Shown in pieces: positions 1 through 11,989 of a stretch of 64,000 nucleotides of DNA. The stretch is from assembly GCA_029255685.2 (NCBI GenBank), contig CM055313.2, positions 29,632,579 to 29,696,578 of the forward strand. Reading direction: 5' to 3'. The number at the start of each line of letters is the position of its first letter. Position 1 is the stretch's first letter. The stretch is from Silene conica. Lineage: Eukaryota > Streptophyta > Magnoliopsida > Caryophyllales > Caryophyllaceae. The notes under the pieces were generated by a model, which was not told the DNA's origin, made no database searches, and worked only from the letters and a program-made list of their open reading frames with translations. The translations under genes were made by a program, and so were the position numbers.

Positions 1-460
1 TTTTTTGAAGGAGTAGATACATTTTTTTTTTACTTTTTTTACATAAACCTAGATACATTTTTTGACAGAGTAAATACATTTTGTTTTTACTTTTTTTACA
101 TAAACCTAGATACATTTTTTGAAGGTGTAGATACATTTTTTTTTACCTTTTTACGTAAACCTAGATACATATTTTGACGGAGTATATACATTTTTTGAAG
201 GAGTAGATACATTTTTTTTTACTTTTTTTACATAAACCTAGATACATTTTTTGAAGGTGTAGATACATTTTTTTTTTACCTTTTTACGTAAACCTAGATA
301 CATTTTTTGACGGAGTATATACATTTTTTTTACTTTTTTATATAAACCTAGACACATTTTTTAACGGATTAGATACATTTTTTTTTACTTAAATCTGAAT
401 TTATTTTTTGACGGAATATATACATTGGATACATTTTTTTTTACTTAAATCTAATTTCAG
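1..460. repeat. AT-rich minisatellite
   Basis: Imperfect tandem repeat with a unit of roughly 50-60 bp, alternating TAGATACATTTTTT, GACGGAG or GAAGGAG, a T-run with TACTTTTT, and ACATAAACC. Length variation lies mostly in the T-runs. The same unit fills parts of elements A, C and D. Confidence 0.9.
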
Positions 461-1040
461 TGTATAATTTGGTTAATTTTATAGTGGCAGCAGTCTAATC
501 AAAATTTTGTTCGCACTGTCCGTCCCATTAGCGGGGGTATCATATACATACACATAGATGCTTTAACGACTAGTATACCGGCGTCTAATTGTTCCAATGA
601 GGAAACTTACTTATTATGACGGGGCAGAAAGACTCTTAGAAAAGAATGCATGAGAATACAGTCCAAAAAGGCTTGAGGCTACTATCACAAAAGGGCAAGT
701 GATTCTTCTTAGTATATACAGAGTAGTAAGTTTTCCAGACCAAGTATATGGCTATAAGCAGTAGTAGACATTCATTGATTAATGCTGCAAGTATGATTTC
801 ATTTCTCAGCTGCTTGTTTTTGAATTCAATGTATTTTAAATTGCAGCGAAGTTTGATGATTTTTTTTTTCGGTTGACGGAATGTTGATTAGGTTTCTATA
901 ATACGTTTTAGGATTTTACAATTTTAATCCAATTATGTTTAATTTAAAATTTAATCTCAGCCTTTCAATTAATTCTTATCTAATGGAGGAGAGTCGTTCT
1001 CACCGTATGCACCGTATAATCGTTCTCACCCGATCCTAAA

Positions 1041-1042
<2 letters not shown>
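1..1042. mobile_element. TA-flanked TIR element Z (family F1), right part only
   Basis: The right terminus at about 988-1042 carries two inverted GTTCTCACC boxes and reads as the reverse complement of the left terminus of the next element at 1077. The left end lies outside the window. The body starts with an AT-rich minisatellite (1-460). The stretch 470-985 holds no ORF or gene that I recognise. Its last 50 bases, an AT-rich tract leading into TAATGGAGGAGAGTCG, recur at 2695-2750 in element A, so Z and A are copies of one family. A (TA)n tract follows directly. Confidence 0.7.

Positions 1043-1076
<34 letters not shown>
1043..1076. repeat. (TA)n between elements Z and A
   Basis: Pure TA dinucleotide tract that forms the shared boundary of two F1 elements, consistent with insertion into a TA microsatellite. 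Confidence 0.95.
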
Positions 1077-1079
<3 letters not shown>

Positions 1080-2780
1080 GCAAGATCCGGTGAGAACGAT
1101 CATTCGGTGCATACGGTGAGAACGAAGCACGTCCGTTGGATTAAAACACAATCAACGGTTAAGAAATACCCACAACCCACATTCTAGATAGATTTTTTGA
1201 CGGAGTAGATAATTTTTTTTTTTTTTTTTTACCTTTTTACATAAAATTAGATACATTTTTTTACGGAGTAAATACTTTTTTTACCTTTTTACGTAAACCT
1301 ATATACATTTTTTTGACGGAGTAGATACATTTTTTTTACTTTTTTACGTAAACCTAGATACATTTTTTGACGGAGTAGATACATTTTTTTTTTACTTTTT
1401 TTACATAAACCTAGATACATTTTTTGAAAGAGTAGATACATTTTTTATATTTTTTTACATAAACCTAGATACATTTTTTGAAGTAGTAGATACATTTTTT
1501 TTTACTTTTTTACGTAAACCTAGATACATTTTTTGACGAAGTAGATACATTTTTTTTACTTTTTTTATATAAACCTAGATACATTTTTTGAATGAGCAGA
1601 TACATTTTTTTTTTACTTTTTTTACATAAAACTAGATACATTTTTTGAAGGAGTAGATACATTTTTTTTACTTTTTTACGTAAACCTAGATACATTTTTT
1701 TACGGAGTAGATACATTTTTTTACTTTTTTTTATATAAACCTAGATAAATTTTTTGAAGGAGTAGATACATTTTTTTTTTTACTTTTTTTACATAAACCT
1801 AGATACATTTTTTGACGGAGTAGATACATTTTTTTTTACCTTTTTACGTAAACCTAGATACATTTTTTGACGGAGTAGATACATTTTTTTTTATTTTTTA
1901 CTTTTTTTACGTAAACTTAGATACATTTTTTGGAGGAGTAGATAGATTTTTTTTTCACTTTTTTTACCTTTTTTTTTAACTTTTTTACATAAACGTAAAT
2001 ATATTTTTGGACGGAGTAGATATATATTTTTTTTTGACGGAGTAGGTACATTTTTTTTACTTTTTTACATATACCTAGATGCATATTTTAACGGAGTAGA
2101 TACATTTTTTTACTTACACCTAGATACATTTTTTGACGGAGTAGATAAATTGGTCCATTTGGAGAACGGAAACTGTCCAGATATTCATAATATCGTTGTT
2201 CAAATTGCCGATGGTCCTGCGCAACAAAAACATCAAGAAAACTATTAACCTCAACATTGTCTTCAAACTTTCAAAGGTTTTCTAACTTCTGTAAACCTAT
2301 AAGAGACGGAAATGCATTTTTTGTTTACAGAAATAAGGAAAACAATTATAAATTGCCAAACAAACGTTTATCAAGGATCCTAGAGTACAACTTCACACCG
2401 CACAGTTTGCATAAAAATATTTTAATGTGTGGCAATCATAGTGATTACCAAGCCTTCCTTAAGAGATAGAAGCCAATACCCAAAATTTATTGTTTAAATT
2501 TTAAGTGATCAACTCCTACCTGCAGAGATAGAATATATGCAACTTGACATTTTAATACACTGCATTTGTTTCGAACTTTCGGTACAATAAAAGGGAAGGA
2601 AAACAACGGTGTTTTCCAATCAAATATTGTCTATGTTGGAAAGTTTTAGTTTGTTTTGTAGGAATACAAAAATTGAGCCCTAAATTTTCCTTGGTTTAAT
2701 TTAAAATTTAATCTTAGCCTTTCAATTAACTCTCATCTAATGGAGGAGAGTCGTTCTCACCGTATGCACCGAATGGTCGT

Positions 2781-2786
<6 letters not shown>
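1077..2786. mobile_element. TA-flanked TIR element A (family F1)
   Basis: The left terminus at 1077-1127 has two GGTGAGAACGA boxes about 25 bp apart. The right terminus at 2750-2786 is its inverted counterpart but has lost the last GGATCC bases to the adjoining TA tract. The interior is a minisatellite (1190-2150) followed by about 550 bp of unique DNA. Within that, 2257-2469 is open for 70 codons, but it resembles nothing I know and could be chance or a captured fragment. No transposase is present, so the element is non-autonomous. Confidence 0.75.
1190..2150. repeat. AT-rich minisatellite inside element A
   Basis: Same TAGATACATTTTTT-based unit as at 1-460, here in more than a dozen degenerate copies. 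ORFs through it read as KKMYL repeats and are artefacts. Confidence 0.9.
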
Positions 2787-2877
<91 letters not shown>

Positions 2878-2967
2878 CATATATATATATACATATATAT
2901 ATATATAGAGATATATATATATCTCCATATATATATATATATATAGATACATCTCTATATATATCTC

Positions 2968-2999
<32 letters not shown>
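2787..2999. repeat. Long imperfect (TA)n tract
   Basis: About 210 bp of TA dinucleotides broken by occasional CATATA and GAGATA interruptions, between elements A and B. It is the longest TA tract in the window. Confidence 0.95.
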
Positions 3000-3560
3000 G
3001 AATTGGGATCCTATGAGAACCACCAATATAATGAGAACCATGAGAACTCTATCTTACGGACTTTTTTTAAAAAAAATAATGACATATTTGGATTCGGCAT
3101 GAAATTTTATGGCTAGAGAACATATTTCTTGGTCTAGAAAATATATACTAGTGACGGAAATCAGGGTGAGATACATTTTATTAATTTTCATGCACATACT
3201 ACCGATTTTTACGAATCTATCATTTTTCATGCACCTAGAACTCATTTTAATGCACGTAGAACCTACTATTTTCATGCACCTAGTAGTCATTTTCATGCAC
3301 GTAAAAAAATTCATGCACATAGTGGTCGTTTTCGTGCACTTATAGCCGTTTTAGTATACCTAATTGTATTTCGGTACATTAAGTATATATTTTGTTAATA
3401 AAATCAATAAATTTTGTTTAATGATACTAAAGTGTGTATTTGAATAAGTTAACCTAATGGTAAATGATCCATCGAAACTTTCGAAGCGAGATTTGGTGGA
3501 GATTTAGTGAAGGTTCTCATGGTTCTCATTATAAGGGTGGTTCTCACCGGATCCTGACCC
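3000..3560. mobile_element. TA-flanked MITE B (family F2)
   Basis: Terminal inverted repeats of about 45 bp: left GGATCCTATGAGAACC at 3006, right GGTTCTCACCGGATCC at 3538-3553. Each contains three TGAGAAC boxes. The interior has short alternating CATGCAC / TTTTCATGCA repeats on both strands and no coding capacity. Element E (11013-11570) is the same family in opposite orientation. TA tracts lie on both sides. Internal ORFs rich in FMH are by-products of the CATGCAC repeats. Confidence 0.85.
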
Positions 3561-3570
3561 TATATATATA

Positions 3571-3609
<39 letters not shown>
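3561..3609. repeat. (TA)n between elements B and C
   Basis: About 49 bp of near-perfect TA dinucleotides. Confidence 0.95.
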
Positions 3610-3611
<2 letters not shown>

Positions 3612-3719
3612 TTTAGGATCGGGTGAGAACGATTATACGGTGCATACGGTGAGAACGAGTCACGTCCATTGGATTAAAACACAATCAACGGTTAAGAAAT
3701 ACCCACAACCCACATTCTA

Positions 3720-5010
3720 GATAGATTTTTTGACGGAGTAGATAATTTTTTCTTTTTTACCTTTTTACATAAAATTAGATATATTTTTTTACGGAGTAAA
3801 TACTTTTTTTTTACCTTTTTACGTAAACCTATATATATTTTTTTGACGGAGTAGATACATTTTTTTTACTTTTTTACGTAAATCTAGATACATTTTTTGA
3901 CGGAGTAGATACATTTTTTTTTACTTTTTTTACATAAACCCAGATACATTTTTTGAATGAGTAGATACATTTTTTTTACTTTTTTTACATAAACCTAGAT
4001 ACATTTTTTTGAAGGAGTAGATACATTTTTTTTTTTTTACTTTTTTACGTAAACCTAGATACATTTTTTGACGGAATAGATACATTTTTTTACATAAACC
4101 TAGATACATTTTTATTTACTTTTTTGCATAAACCTAGATACATTTTTTGACGGAGTAGATACATTTTTTGACGCAGTAGATACATTTTTTGACGGAGTAG
4201 ATACATTTTTTTACTTAAACCTAGATACATTTTTTGACGGAGTAGAAACATTTTTTTTTCCTTTTTAATATAAACCTAGATACATTTCTTGAAGGAGTAG
4301 ATACATTTTTTTTACTTTTTTACATAAACCTAGTTACATTTTTTGACAATTAGATACATATTTTTACTTAAAACCTAGATACATTTTTTGACGGGTAGTT
4401 ATATTTTTTTACTTAAAGCTAAATACATTTTTTGACGGAGTAGATACATTTTTTTTTTACTTTTTTACATAAACCTAGATATATTTTTTGACGGAGTAGA
4501 TACATTTTTTACTTAAACCTAGATACATTTTTTGACATAGTAGATACATTTTTTTTTACTTAAACCTAGATACTTTTTTTGACGGTGTAGATACATTTTT
4601 TTACTTAAACCTAGATACATTTTTTGACGGAGTAGATACATTTTTTTTTACATAAAACATAGTTACATCTTTTGACAGGGTAAATACATTTTTTTACTTA
4701 AACTTACATACTCCCTCCGTCCCGGTCATTTGTTATCTATTTCCATTTTTGGGTGTATCATTGAATTGTTATCTATTTCCATTTTTGGCAACTTTTTGTG
4801 GATGACATTTGATTACATGTGGGGCCATATAATTTGTGTGGTCTAGATTCATTTATACTTCTTTTCTTAATCTTTGTGTCAAAAACAATAGATAACAATT
4901 GATCGGGACGGAGGGAGTACATTTTTTAACGGAATAGATACATTTTTTAGTCAAACCTAAATACATTTTTTGATAGTGTAGATACATTTTTTGACAGTGT
5001 ATTTTTGTTT
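3720..5010. repeat. AT-rich minisatellite inside element C
   Basis: The same unit as at 1-460, interrupted by a Stowaway insertion at 4711-4917 and continuing to about 5010. It is the longest array of this unit in the window. Confidence 0.88.
4711..4917. mobile_element. Stowaway-type MITE
   Basis: 207 bp with perfect ends CTCCCTCCGTCCC / GGGACGGAGGGAG and a TA on both sides, the Tc1/mariner target duplication. No coding capacity. It sits inside the minisatellite of element C and is therefore younger than that array. Confidence 0.93.
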
Positions 5011-5656
5011 ACGAAAGAGAGAGTGAAACACATGTGACATGTCCATGTATTCAATGCAAGAGAAATACTGTGCCGTGAAAGCCACTCCTCTATGGTCAAT
5101 AGTCAAAATTGATGACTTCCGTTCCGATTTAAGATCCTCTCCATTTTCGCTCTCTATTACTTATTAACCCATAAAATTTTATTTCGAGAGAAAACTCGAC
5201 TGTCCGAGATTGAATGCCCTGGTTCACAATTGGCGAATGGAGATTTTAAATTGCTCCATAGACTAAGGCTCTTACAGTCTTACACCAACGTCCTTTTACT
5301 TCGACAATTAATTTTATTCACGCTGTGAAGCGGAATGACGGTAATTAAACAGCGTTAGAATTACCGTCCCACGCCATGGGTATATATGCTGTTCATATTA
5401 TGTGCGACTATTATGCATTTATTGGTATTATACAAGTGTAGCATACAACAAAAGCAAAAAATGTTCGGTATCAGGCTATTTGAAGAAGGAATTCTCGAGA
5501 TAGTTCGCCTTCTCGGCTGTCAAAGGGAACATGAGGTTGGTTGTAAAAGTGATGGGTTTAATTAGAAATATTGTCAGCCATTCGTTTCATGTTAATCTAA
5601 GGGATAAGGGTCGTTCTCACTGTATGCACCGAATGTTCGTTCTCACCGGATCTTGC

Positions 5657-5659
<3 letters not shown>

Positions 5660-5715
<56 letters not shown>
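5660..5715. repeat. (TA)n after element C
   Basis: About 56 bp of TA dinucleotides. Confidence 0.95.
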
Positions 5716-5719
<4 letters not shown>

Positions 5720-5898
5720 CAGGATCCGGTGAGAACCACCTTACAATGAGAACCGGTGAGAACTCTACCTTACGGACTTTTAAAAAAAAAATTAATGACA
5801 TAATTGGATTCGGCATGGAATTTTATAGCCAGAGAACATATTTCTTGGTCTAAAAAATAAATACTAGTGACGGAAATCAAGGTGAGATAAATTTTATA
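5716..5898. mobile_element. Truncated left end of an F2 MITE
   Basis: It starts GGGTCAGGATCCGGTGAGAA and follows the left third of MITE B, then stops where the left terminus of element D begins. No matching right half is found beyond D, so the fragment is truncated rather than split by a simple insertion. Confidence 0.75.
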
Positions 5899-6009
5899 GA
5901 TTTAGGATCCGGTGAGAACGAACATTCGGTGCAAACGGTGAGAACGACCTATAACCATTGGATTAAAACACAATCAATAGTTAATAAATACTCAATTACA
6001 CACAACCCA

Positions 6010-6910
6010 CATTCTAGATATATTTTTTGACGGAGTAAATACTTTTTTTACTTTTTTACACAAACTTAGATACATTTTTTTACGGAGTAAATACATTTTT
6101 TTTTACCTTTTTACATAAACCTAAATACATTTTTTGACGGAGTAGATACATTTTTTTTCACTTTTTTACATAAACCTATATAAATTTTTTGACGGGGTGG
6201 ATACATTTTTTTTTACTTTTTTTTACGTAAACCTAGATACATTTTTTGACGGGATAGATACATTTTTTTTACTTTTTTTACGTAAACCTAGATACATTTT
6301 TTGGAGGAGTAGATACATTTTTTTTTTACTTTTTTACATAAACCTAGATACATTTTTTGACGGAATAGATACATTTTTTAAACTTTTTTACATAAACGTA
6401 AATACATTTTTTGACGGAATAGAATCATTTTTTGACGGAGTAGATACATTTTTTTTACCTTTTTACATAAATCTAGATACATTTGTTGACGGAATAGAAA
6501 CATTTTTTTTACTTTTTTACATAAACCTATATACATTTTTTGACGGGGTGGATATATTTTTTTTTACTTTTTTTACGTAAACATAGATACATTTTTTGAC
6601 GGGATAAATAATTTTTTTATTTTTTCTAATTTTTTTACGTAAACCTAGATACATTTTTTGGAGGAGTAGATACATTTTGTTTTTTTTTTTACATAAACCT
6701 AGATACATTTTTTGACGGAGTAGATACATTTTTTTTTTTTACTTTTTTACATAAACCTAGATACATTTTTTGACGGAGTATATACATTTTTTTTTTACTT
6801 TTTACGTAAACCTAGACACGATTTTTGACGAAATAAATACATTTTTTTTTTACTTTTTTACATAAACCTATATACATTTTTTGACGGAGTAGATACATTT
6901 TTTTTACTAA
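6010..6910. repeat. AT-rich minisatellite inside element D
   Basis: Same unit as in elements Z, A and C. The 127-codon frame at 6197-6580 reads as YINLDTFFDGIDTFF repeats and is only the translation of the repeat. Confidence 0.9.
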
Positions 6911-7959
6911 TTCTAAACAACTATAAAAGGTTTTTTTACTTTAATTTTTAAGTACATTTTATAACTATGTAGGTGCATATTTTTTCAATATAACAACTTA
7001 CATGCCTATTATAATCAATCAGTCATCTCCTTAATTACCTATTTTTTCAACTTCTTTCACCTGAAGTCGTTGAAAGGATTTCAAGCATCACCCCTGATAA
7101 AGTAATTCATAACAAAAACCGGCCAATACCCAAACTACTCCCTCAATCGTCATTTTCATTTCCAATTAACTAGCCCTAAACCAATTCAATAACTTAACAT
7201 AACACTCCATTTTTCAACAAACCCCAATTTCCCTCATCCACTACCAACAGTCGTGATGCCTCCATGAAAGCCGTCAATGACTCCCTGACCACAAACGACG
7301 AGAATAGTCATCATCAAGTTCTTGACCATTTTTTAATTCGCATCCTTTCTCCGTCAAAAGGAGAATCTCGTAATGATACTGATCCTAAAACATTCTAACA
7401 GGCAAAGCTGGAAACCTCCATTGCTAAATTACAAATTTTATTACATTCAATTGCGAAAATACCATACAGCAAGATGAATAAATTGTAAAACCCCTCGCGA
7501 AAGCGGAAATATAAAACACACAAAGTACTAAAAATGCAGCGGAATTAAAACTTTTTACATAACTAAACATGCGAGGTGTCCTACTACAAAACTGAAACAT
7601 AAATAAGTATACAAGCGTAATATAAAAGCAGCCCGGGATGGCACATCCCTACAGGCACTCAAAAACTGAAATGTAAATCTAAGTCTAGCTAACGTGAAAG
7701 TGTAAGTCAATCGATGAAGGATCATCGCTCGCTAGCTCCATGCAACCCCTCCGCCAACCTGTCATGTACCTACATACATGTAAACATGACGCCACAATCA
7801 GTGGGGAGTGACTAGAGTTCTCCTAGCCACCTTTTGTGACAACACGTAACACATAAAACAATACAGAATACTCCAACATATATAACATGTGAAGCATAAA
7901 CAACTCATCAACTGATATCATACTATCATGCGATTACATATGCACGGCTCTCAACCAAC

Positions 7960-8965
7960 TTCATAAACCGTTAGGAAGGAGAGCCGGTTTCCCTACTGGT
8001 TACCCAGTCGGGGGGTCTTTCAGTCCAACTATTTATGAAACCGAACTAAGAGTCATCCAATTCCTTGGATGATTAAACCATAACTTAAATAAACATCATT
8101 AACTCATCATGCATATCTGACACTGTACCATCATCAAGGCAAGCAGATAAAACATTTATAACACTAGCAATGGGTCCAGAGGTGAGCTTAACACATATCC
8201 CATTACTTGGATGATTACACCATAACTCAAATAAACATCATTTACTCAACATGCATATCTGACACTGTACCATCATCAAGGCAAGCAGATAAAACATCCA
8301 TAACACTAGCAACGGGTCCAGAGGTGAACTTAACACATATCCCATTACTACACTATGTCGGGTCCAGAGGTGAACTTAACACATATCCCAACATACAATT
8401 CAAGTAAAGGGTCTAGAGGTGAACTTAACACATATCCCTAAACTTACAATCATGAAAAGGGTCCAGAGGTGAACTTAACACATATCCCTAATCATCCAAA
8501 AGCAAAGGGTCCAGAGGTGAGCTTAACACATATCCCAATGCTACAAACATGTATTGGGTCCAGAGGTGAGCTTAACACATATCCCAATACGCAGTCACCG
8601 CACAACGGGTCCAGAGGTGAGCTTAACACATATCCCGTGTACGACAACCGATCACGTGTCAGGTCCAGAGGTGAGCTTAACACATATCCTGACACGCCCA
8701 AGCAAAACACGTAACGGGTCTAGAGGTGAACTTAACACATATCCCGTCACGCGACATATAAACACGTAGTGGGTCCAGAGGTGAACTTAACACATATCCC
8801 ACCACGCGACAACCATTGTAACCACTAACATCCAAAGGTAGAAACTAACCTATAGTTCTAACTTCTTAAACCTCTAATCATCACTTAATTGATCCCGGGA
8901 ACTGAGACGAGGGAGAGCCGGTTTCCCTTTCGGTTACCCGACCGGGGGGTCTCTATCCTCACTCC
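7960..8965 (-). other. Structured LTR cassette, core type 1 (11 stem-loops)
   Basis: Bounded by GNAA hairpins at about 7975-8030 (sense stem ACTGG/CCAGT, loop GTAA) and 8905-8955 (TCGG/CCGA, loop GTAA). Between them, 8168-8810, are 11 copies of a core whose sense strand reads ATATGTGTTAAGYTCACC then TCTGGA. The arms differ from unit to unit but pair with each other, for example GTGTCAGG/CCTGACAC near 8650-8700 and GTATTGGG/CCCAATAC near 8555-8590. Most units are spaced 48-56 bp. Confidence 0.85.
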
Positions 8966-9104
8966 ATTCCCGAACCCAATATAATGTTGCCCGTACACCG
9001 GGGACCTCAAATGTATGTCACAGGTATACAAAACGAATTTCAAGTAAAACCGATTAACCGTTTGAAAGTTATACGCGAAAACAACTCAAAACAGCCATCA
9101 GGGA

Positions 9105-9490
9105 TCCCCAGCCGGTCGGCAGGCAGCCGGTCGGCCGGCTGGTGGTCCCTCAGCCTACGCCACTTTTCCAAAACCGAGAACATCACAAAGGACTCCCAGC
9201 CGGTCGGCAGGCAGCCGGTCGGCCGGCTGGGACTCCATTCCCTAGCCTTCTCTATTTCGCAAACCACCCCATATGCACTCCCAGCCGGCTGGCAGGCGGC
9301 CGGTCTGCCGGCTGGGCTCCCATCCTACTTATGTTCTCGCAAAACATACTCCACACAATGACTACCAGCCGGTCGGCAGGCAGCCGGTCGGCCGGCTGGC
9401 AGTCCAAGGCCATTTTCCAAAATTATGAAAAACATACATATGCTCTCCCAGCCGGTCGACCGGCGGCCGGTCGGTCGACCGGCTCAGAGA
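9105..9490 (-). repeat. CCGG hairpin cluster (5 units)
   Basis: Five GC-rich imperfect palindromes, about 45 bp each and spaced about 85-90 bp. Each has AGCCGG and CCGGCT as inner arms and GACTCCC, GACTACC or GCTCTCC type outer arms that largely pair. Same position in the LTR as the other clusters of this family. Confidence 0.85.
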
Positions 9491-11012
9491 GCCTGATCGC
9501 AAAATCGCAAATTCGCAACATGAGGAAAACTCCATAAATCGACCTACAAACTTCAAACTTGCTACACATGATGTTTACCCAACAATACCAATCATCAATT
9601 ACATCCTATCTAGCAGCAAACAAGTCCCATAACAATCCTCAAACGACTTTGACAAGTATCCGTCGCAATTTATGAAAAACTGAAAATGAACTTAAGAACA
9701 CATAACAACATCTTAAAACATGATTTCTTCACATATTAAACATCCTAAACATGTTACTATGTCCTTTGAACAATAAACATCAACCAAAACGGAAACTAAC
9801 ATAAGAGTCACAACAAAAGTGCTAATATACACATAAAGGCCGAGTTATCTCATTATCGTCACCTTACTTAGCGAAATCCTTGAAATCTTCGAGATCTTCT
9901 TCAATAATCATCAAGCCCGCTTCCGGGTTAACACAAACACCGTCTAAAACAACACAAACATCGACGAAAAATCACGAATTTCGAAATATCCCAAACAGGC
10001 CAAAATTTCAACTGTCACAAAATGCAAGATTGATTACCTTAAAACAACGGGCTCGAGACAAGGAATCCGTAGCCGCGAAAATCGCCTCAATCGGATAAGA
10101 AACGAAGATTCTATGAGAGTTTTAAGATTGAAGAAGGAGGAAATCAAAAATGGTGTTTCTTGTTGTTTGCAAATCTGAAAAATGAATTGGAGGAGGGAGG
10201 TAGAAGATGTTGGGGTTAGGGTTTTGTGAGGAAAAAGAGGGAAAATGGGTCCATTAACAAGTTAGGCCCATAAGACAAGTTTTAAGACGGTTTAAACTAA
10301 AAACAACGACTTAAGGTAATTATAAACTTAAGATGATATAAATATTTCTGGACTATGAAATTAAATTGTTAAGACGTAAATTATGAAATTAAATGAAACC
10401 TTATCTTAAATCCTTTAAAATATTATCACATAAATTAATTAGTTATTTAGAAGAAATTCCAAAAATTACGAAATATAAATTAATTCTCGAACTTGAACTT
10501 AAAATCATTAATCTTCCAAGTCCCGAAATATTGGGATGTTACATAAATCATTGGGGCAAATCCTCTAAAAAATAATGGTGAAAAGCATGGAATATTTATA
10601 ATTATAAAACTGATTCAAAATGTGCATCAGAAAGATTCCGATCTAAGACAAATCAACAGATGATACTCTTATAGAGTTTCTGATGTCCCTGTCAGTTTCG
10701 TCGTCATCTGCACTCTTATTTTTGTAAATTGCCTCTTTTATTGTTGTTGTAAGTATTGATTCTTTTGTGATGATTTCAGTTTCAAGGCGAACATAACGAG
10801 AGTCTATATTGGGGAACTTATTGGCCACATGTTTACTTAAAACCTAGATACAATTTTTTTTACAGTAGAGAACTTTGATGATGAGCAAGCATGAAGAAAG
10901 TTTAATTGATAACCTTTAATATCAGTCGTTCATTCCTCTTCATCCAAGGTATAAGGGTCGTTCTCACCGTATGCACCGAATGATCGTTCTCACCGGATCT
11001 TGCCTCTATATA

Positions 11013-11570
11013 GGGTCGGGATCCGGTGAGAACCACCCTTATAATGAGAACCATGAGAACCCTCACTAATTCTCCACCAAATCTCGCTTCGTAAGTTTCG
11101 AGGGATCATTTACCGTTAGTTTAACTTATTCAAATACACACTTTAGTAACTTTAAACAAAATTTATTGATTTTATTAACAAAATATATACCTAGTGTACC
11201 AAAATACAATTAGGTATATTAAAACGGCTATAAATGCACGAAAACGATCACCACGTGCATGAAATTTTTTACATGCATGAAAATGAGTACTAGGTGCATG
11301 AAATAATAGGCTCTACGTGCATTAAAACGAGTTCTAGATGCATGAAAAATGATGGATACGTTAAAATCGGTAGTAGGTGCATGAAAATTAAAAATACGCA
11401 TTTCACCTCGATTTCCGTCACTAGTATATATTTTCTATACCAAGAAATATGTTCTCTAGCCCTAAAATTCCATGCCGAATCCAAATATGTCATTATTTTT
11501 TTTTAAAAAAGTCCGTAAGGTAGAGTTCTCATGGTTCTCATTATATTGGTGGTTCTCTTAGGATCTCAAT
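11013..11570. mobile_element. TA-flanked MITE E (family F2)
   Basis: Inverted copy of MITE B. The left end GGGTCGGGATCCGGTGAGAA corresponds to B's right end, and the right end near 11530-11570 to B's left end. Only TATATA separates it from element D. Interior CATGCAC-type repeats, no genes. Confidence 0.85.
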
Positions 11571-11591
11571 TATATATATATATATATATAA
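11571..11591. repeat. (TA)n between E and F
   Basis: Short TA tract at the shared boundary of two elements. Confidence 0.9.
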
Positions 11592-11989
11592 GTAGGATCA
11601 TATGAGTTGGGTCATTATTGGTGAGTTACACCTCTAAATCTCAACCATTGACCTAATCTAATATGGATGACTAAGATTAAATCTTAATGAACATATAAAA
11701 ATTCACTTTTCTCTCAATCTCATTCATTATTATAAAAATCACGCTCTCTCTTCTCCTCCTCCCTCTAAAAAGCCAGGAAAATAAAAAACATCGATAATCT
11801 ATTTCGATTATTCTTGTGCTCTTCATCTTCAATTCTCTTCGTTTTCAAAGCGGTTTCATGTTTATTCTTCGTGCTCAGTAATTCTACTCACTACTACAAA
11901 TATAGGTTTAGGAGACGGGGCTAATGGAACGAAATTTTGCGGAACCGTCCTAATGTGTCAGTAAAGATGCGCGGGATTTTTTAATTCAG

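Larger units (their letters stand above)
3610..5659. mobile_element. TA-flanked TIR element C (family F1)
   Basis: The left terminus at 3610-3660 (two GTGAGAACGA boxes) matches the inverted right terminus at 5605-5659. The element contains a minisatellite, a Stowaway MITE and, from 5010 to 5600, about 600 bp of non-repetitive DNA with no gene I recognise. It has no transposase. Confidence 0.8.
7484..10543 (-). mobile_element. Solo LTR, minus orientation, TSD TAAAT
   Basis: Starts TGTAAAACCCC, ends GGGATGTTACA, and is flanked by the perfect 5-bp duplication TAAAT (7479-7483 and 10544-10548). At 3060 bp it is a very long LTR; the same terminal sequences bound the LTRs of the complete elements at 32193-49887 and 39940-47686. 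In sense orientation (read on -) it holds the CCGG hairpin cluster, the two GNAA hairpins and the stem-loop array annotated separately. No internal region remains. A second copy of about 142 bp (near 8065-8206 and 8207-8348) lies at its distal end. Confidence 0.95.
7264..10568 (+). pseudogene. Possible captured gene fragment, split by solo LTR
   Basis: From ATG 7264 the frame runs 44 codons to a TAA at 7396, which sits in TCTAACAG, a plausible intron end. The same frame then continues as an amphipathic segment (KLETSIAKLQILLHSIAK) to the LTR junction at 7484. Excising the LTR and one TSD lets the frame continue a few codons to a stop at 10566-10568. Codon use looks more gene-like than the surrounding minisatellite. 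I do not recognise the family. It may be a host gene fragment carried by element D, or chance. Confidence 0.35.
5899..11006. mobile_element. TA-flanked TIR element D (family F1), with nested solo LTR
   Basis: The left terminus at 5899-5945 and inverted right terminus at 10955-11006 match those of element C. Without the 3.06 kb solo LTR it would be about 2 kb. It carries a minisatellite, then low-complexity DNA, then a possible captured coding fragment (7264-7483). The stretch 10570-10955 has an open frame on - (10643-10828) without recognisable similarity. The element is non-autonomous; the possible host-like fragment would fit Pack-MULE behaviour. Confidence 0.75.

Noticed and set aside
2740..2946. 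ORFs of YIYIYI repeats (also 5531-5853, 26084-26509)
   Set aside because: Translation of (TA)n microsatellites.
8469..8714. ORFs with GSRGELNTYP repeats (also 50220-50705 and 58726-59028, and the CVKLTSGP frames on the other strand)
   Set aside because: Open only because the repeat unit lacks stops in that frame; several frames and both strands are open over the same array.
8168..8810. CRISPR-like array: regular ~29-bp repeats with ~20-bp variable spacers
   Set aside because: Plant DNA inside an LTR with target duplication. The 'spacers' are complementary arms of neighbouring hairpins, not foreign sequences, and no Cas gene is present.
9105..9490. Retrozyme or hammerhead ribozyme in the LTR hairpins
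   Set aside because: I looked for the CTGATGA and GAAAC core pair near the hairpins and saw no proper arrangement; the LTRs are also about ten times longer than in retrozymes.
10643..10828. 61-codon minus ORF in element D
   Set aside because: Looks moderately gene-like but has no recognisable motif and no splice or promoter context; kept only as a remark.
1077..11570. Helitrons
   Set aside because: The ends form inverted repeats and lie between TA tracts; no TC start with CTRR end and 3' hairpin between A and T.
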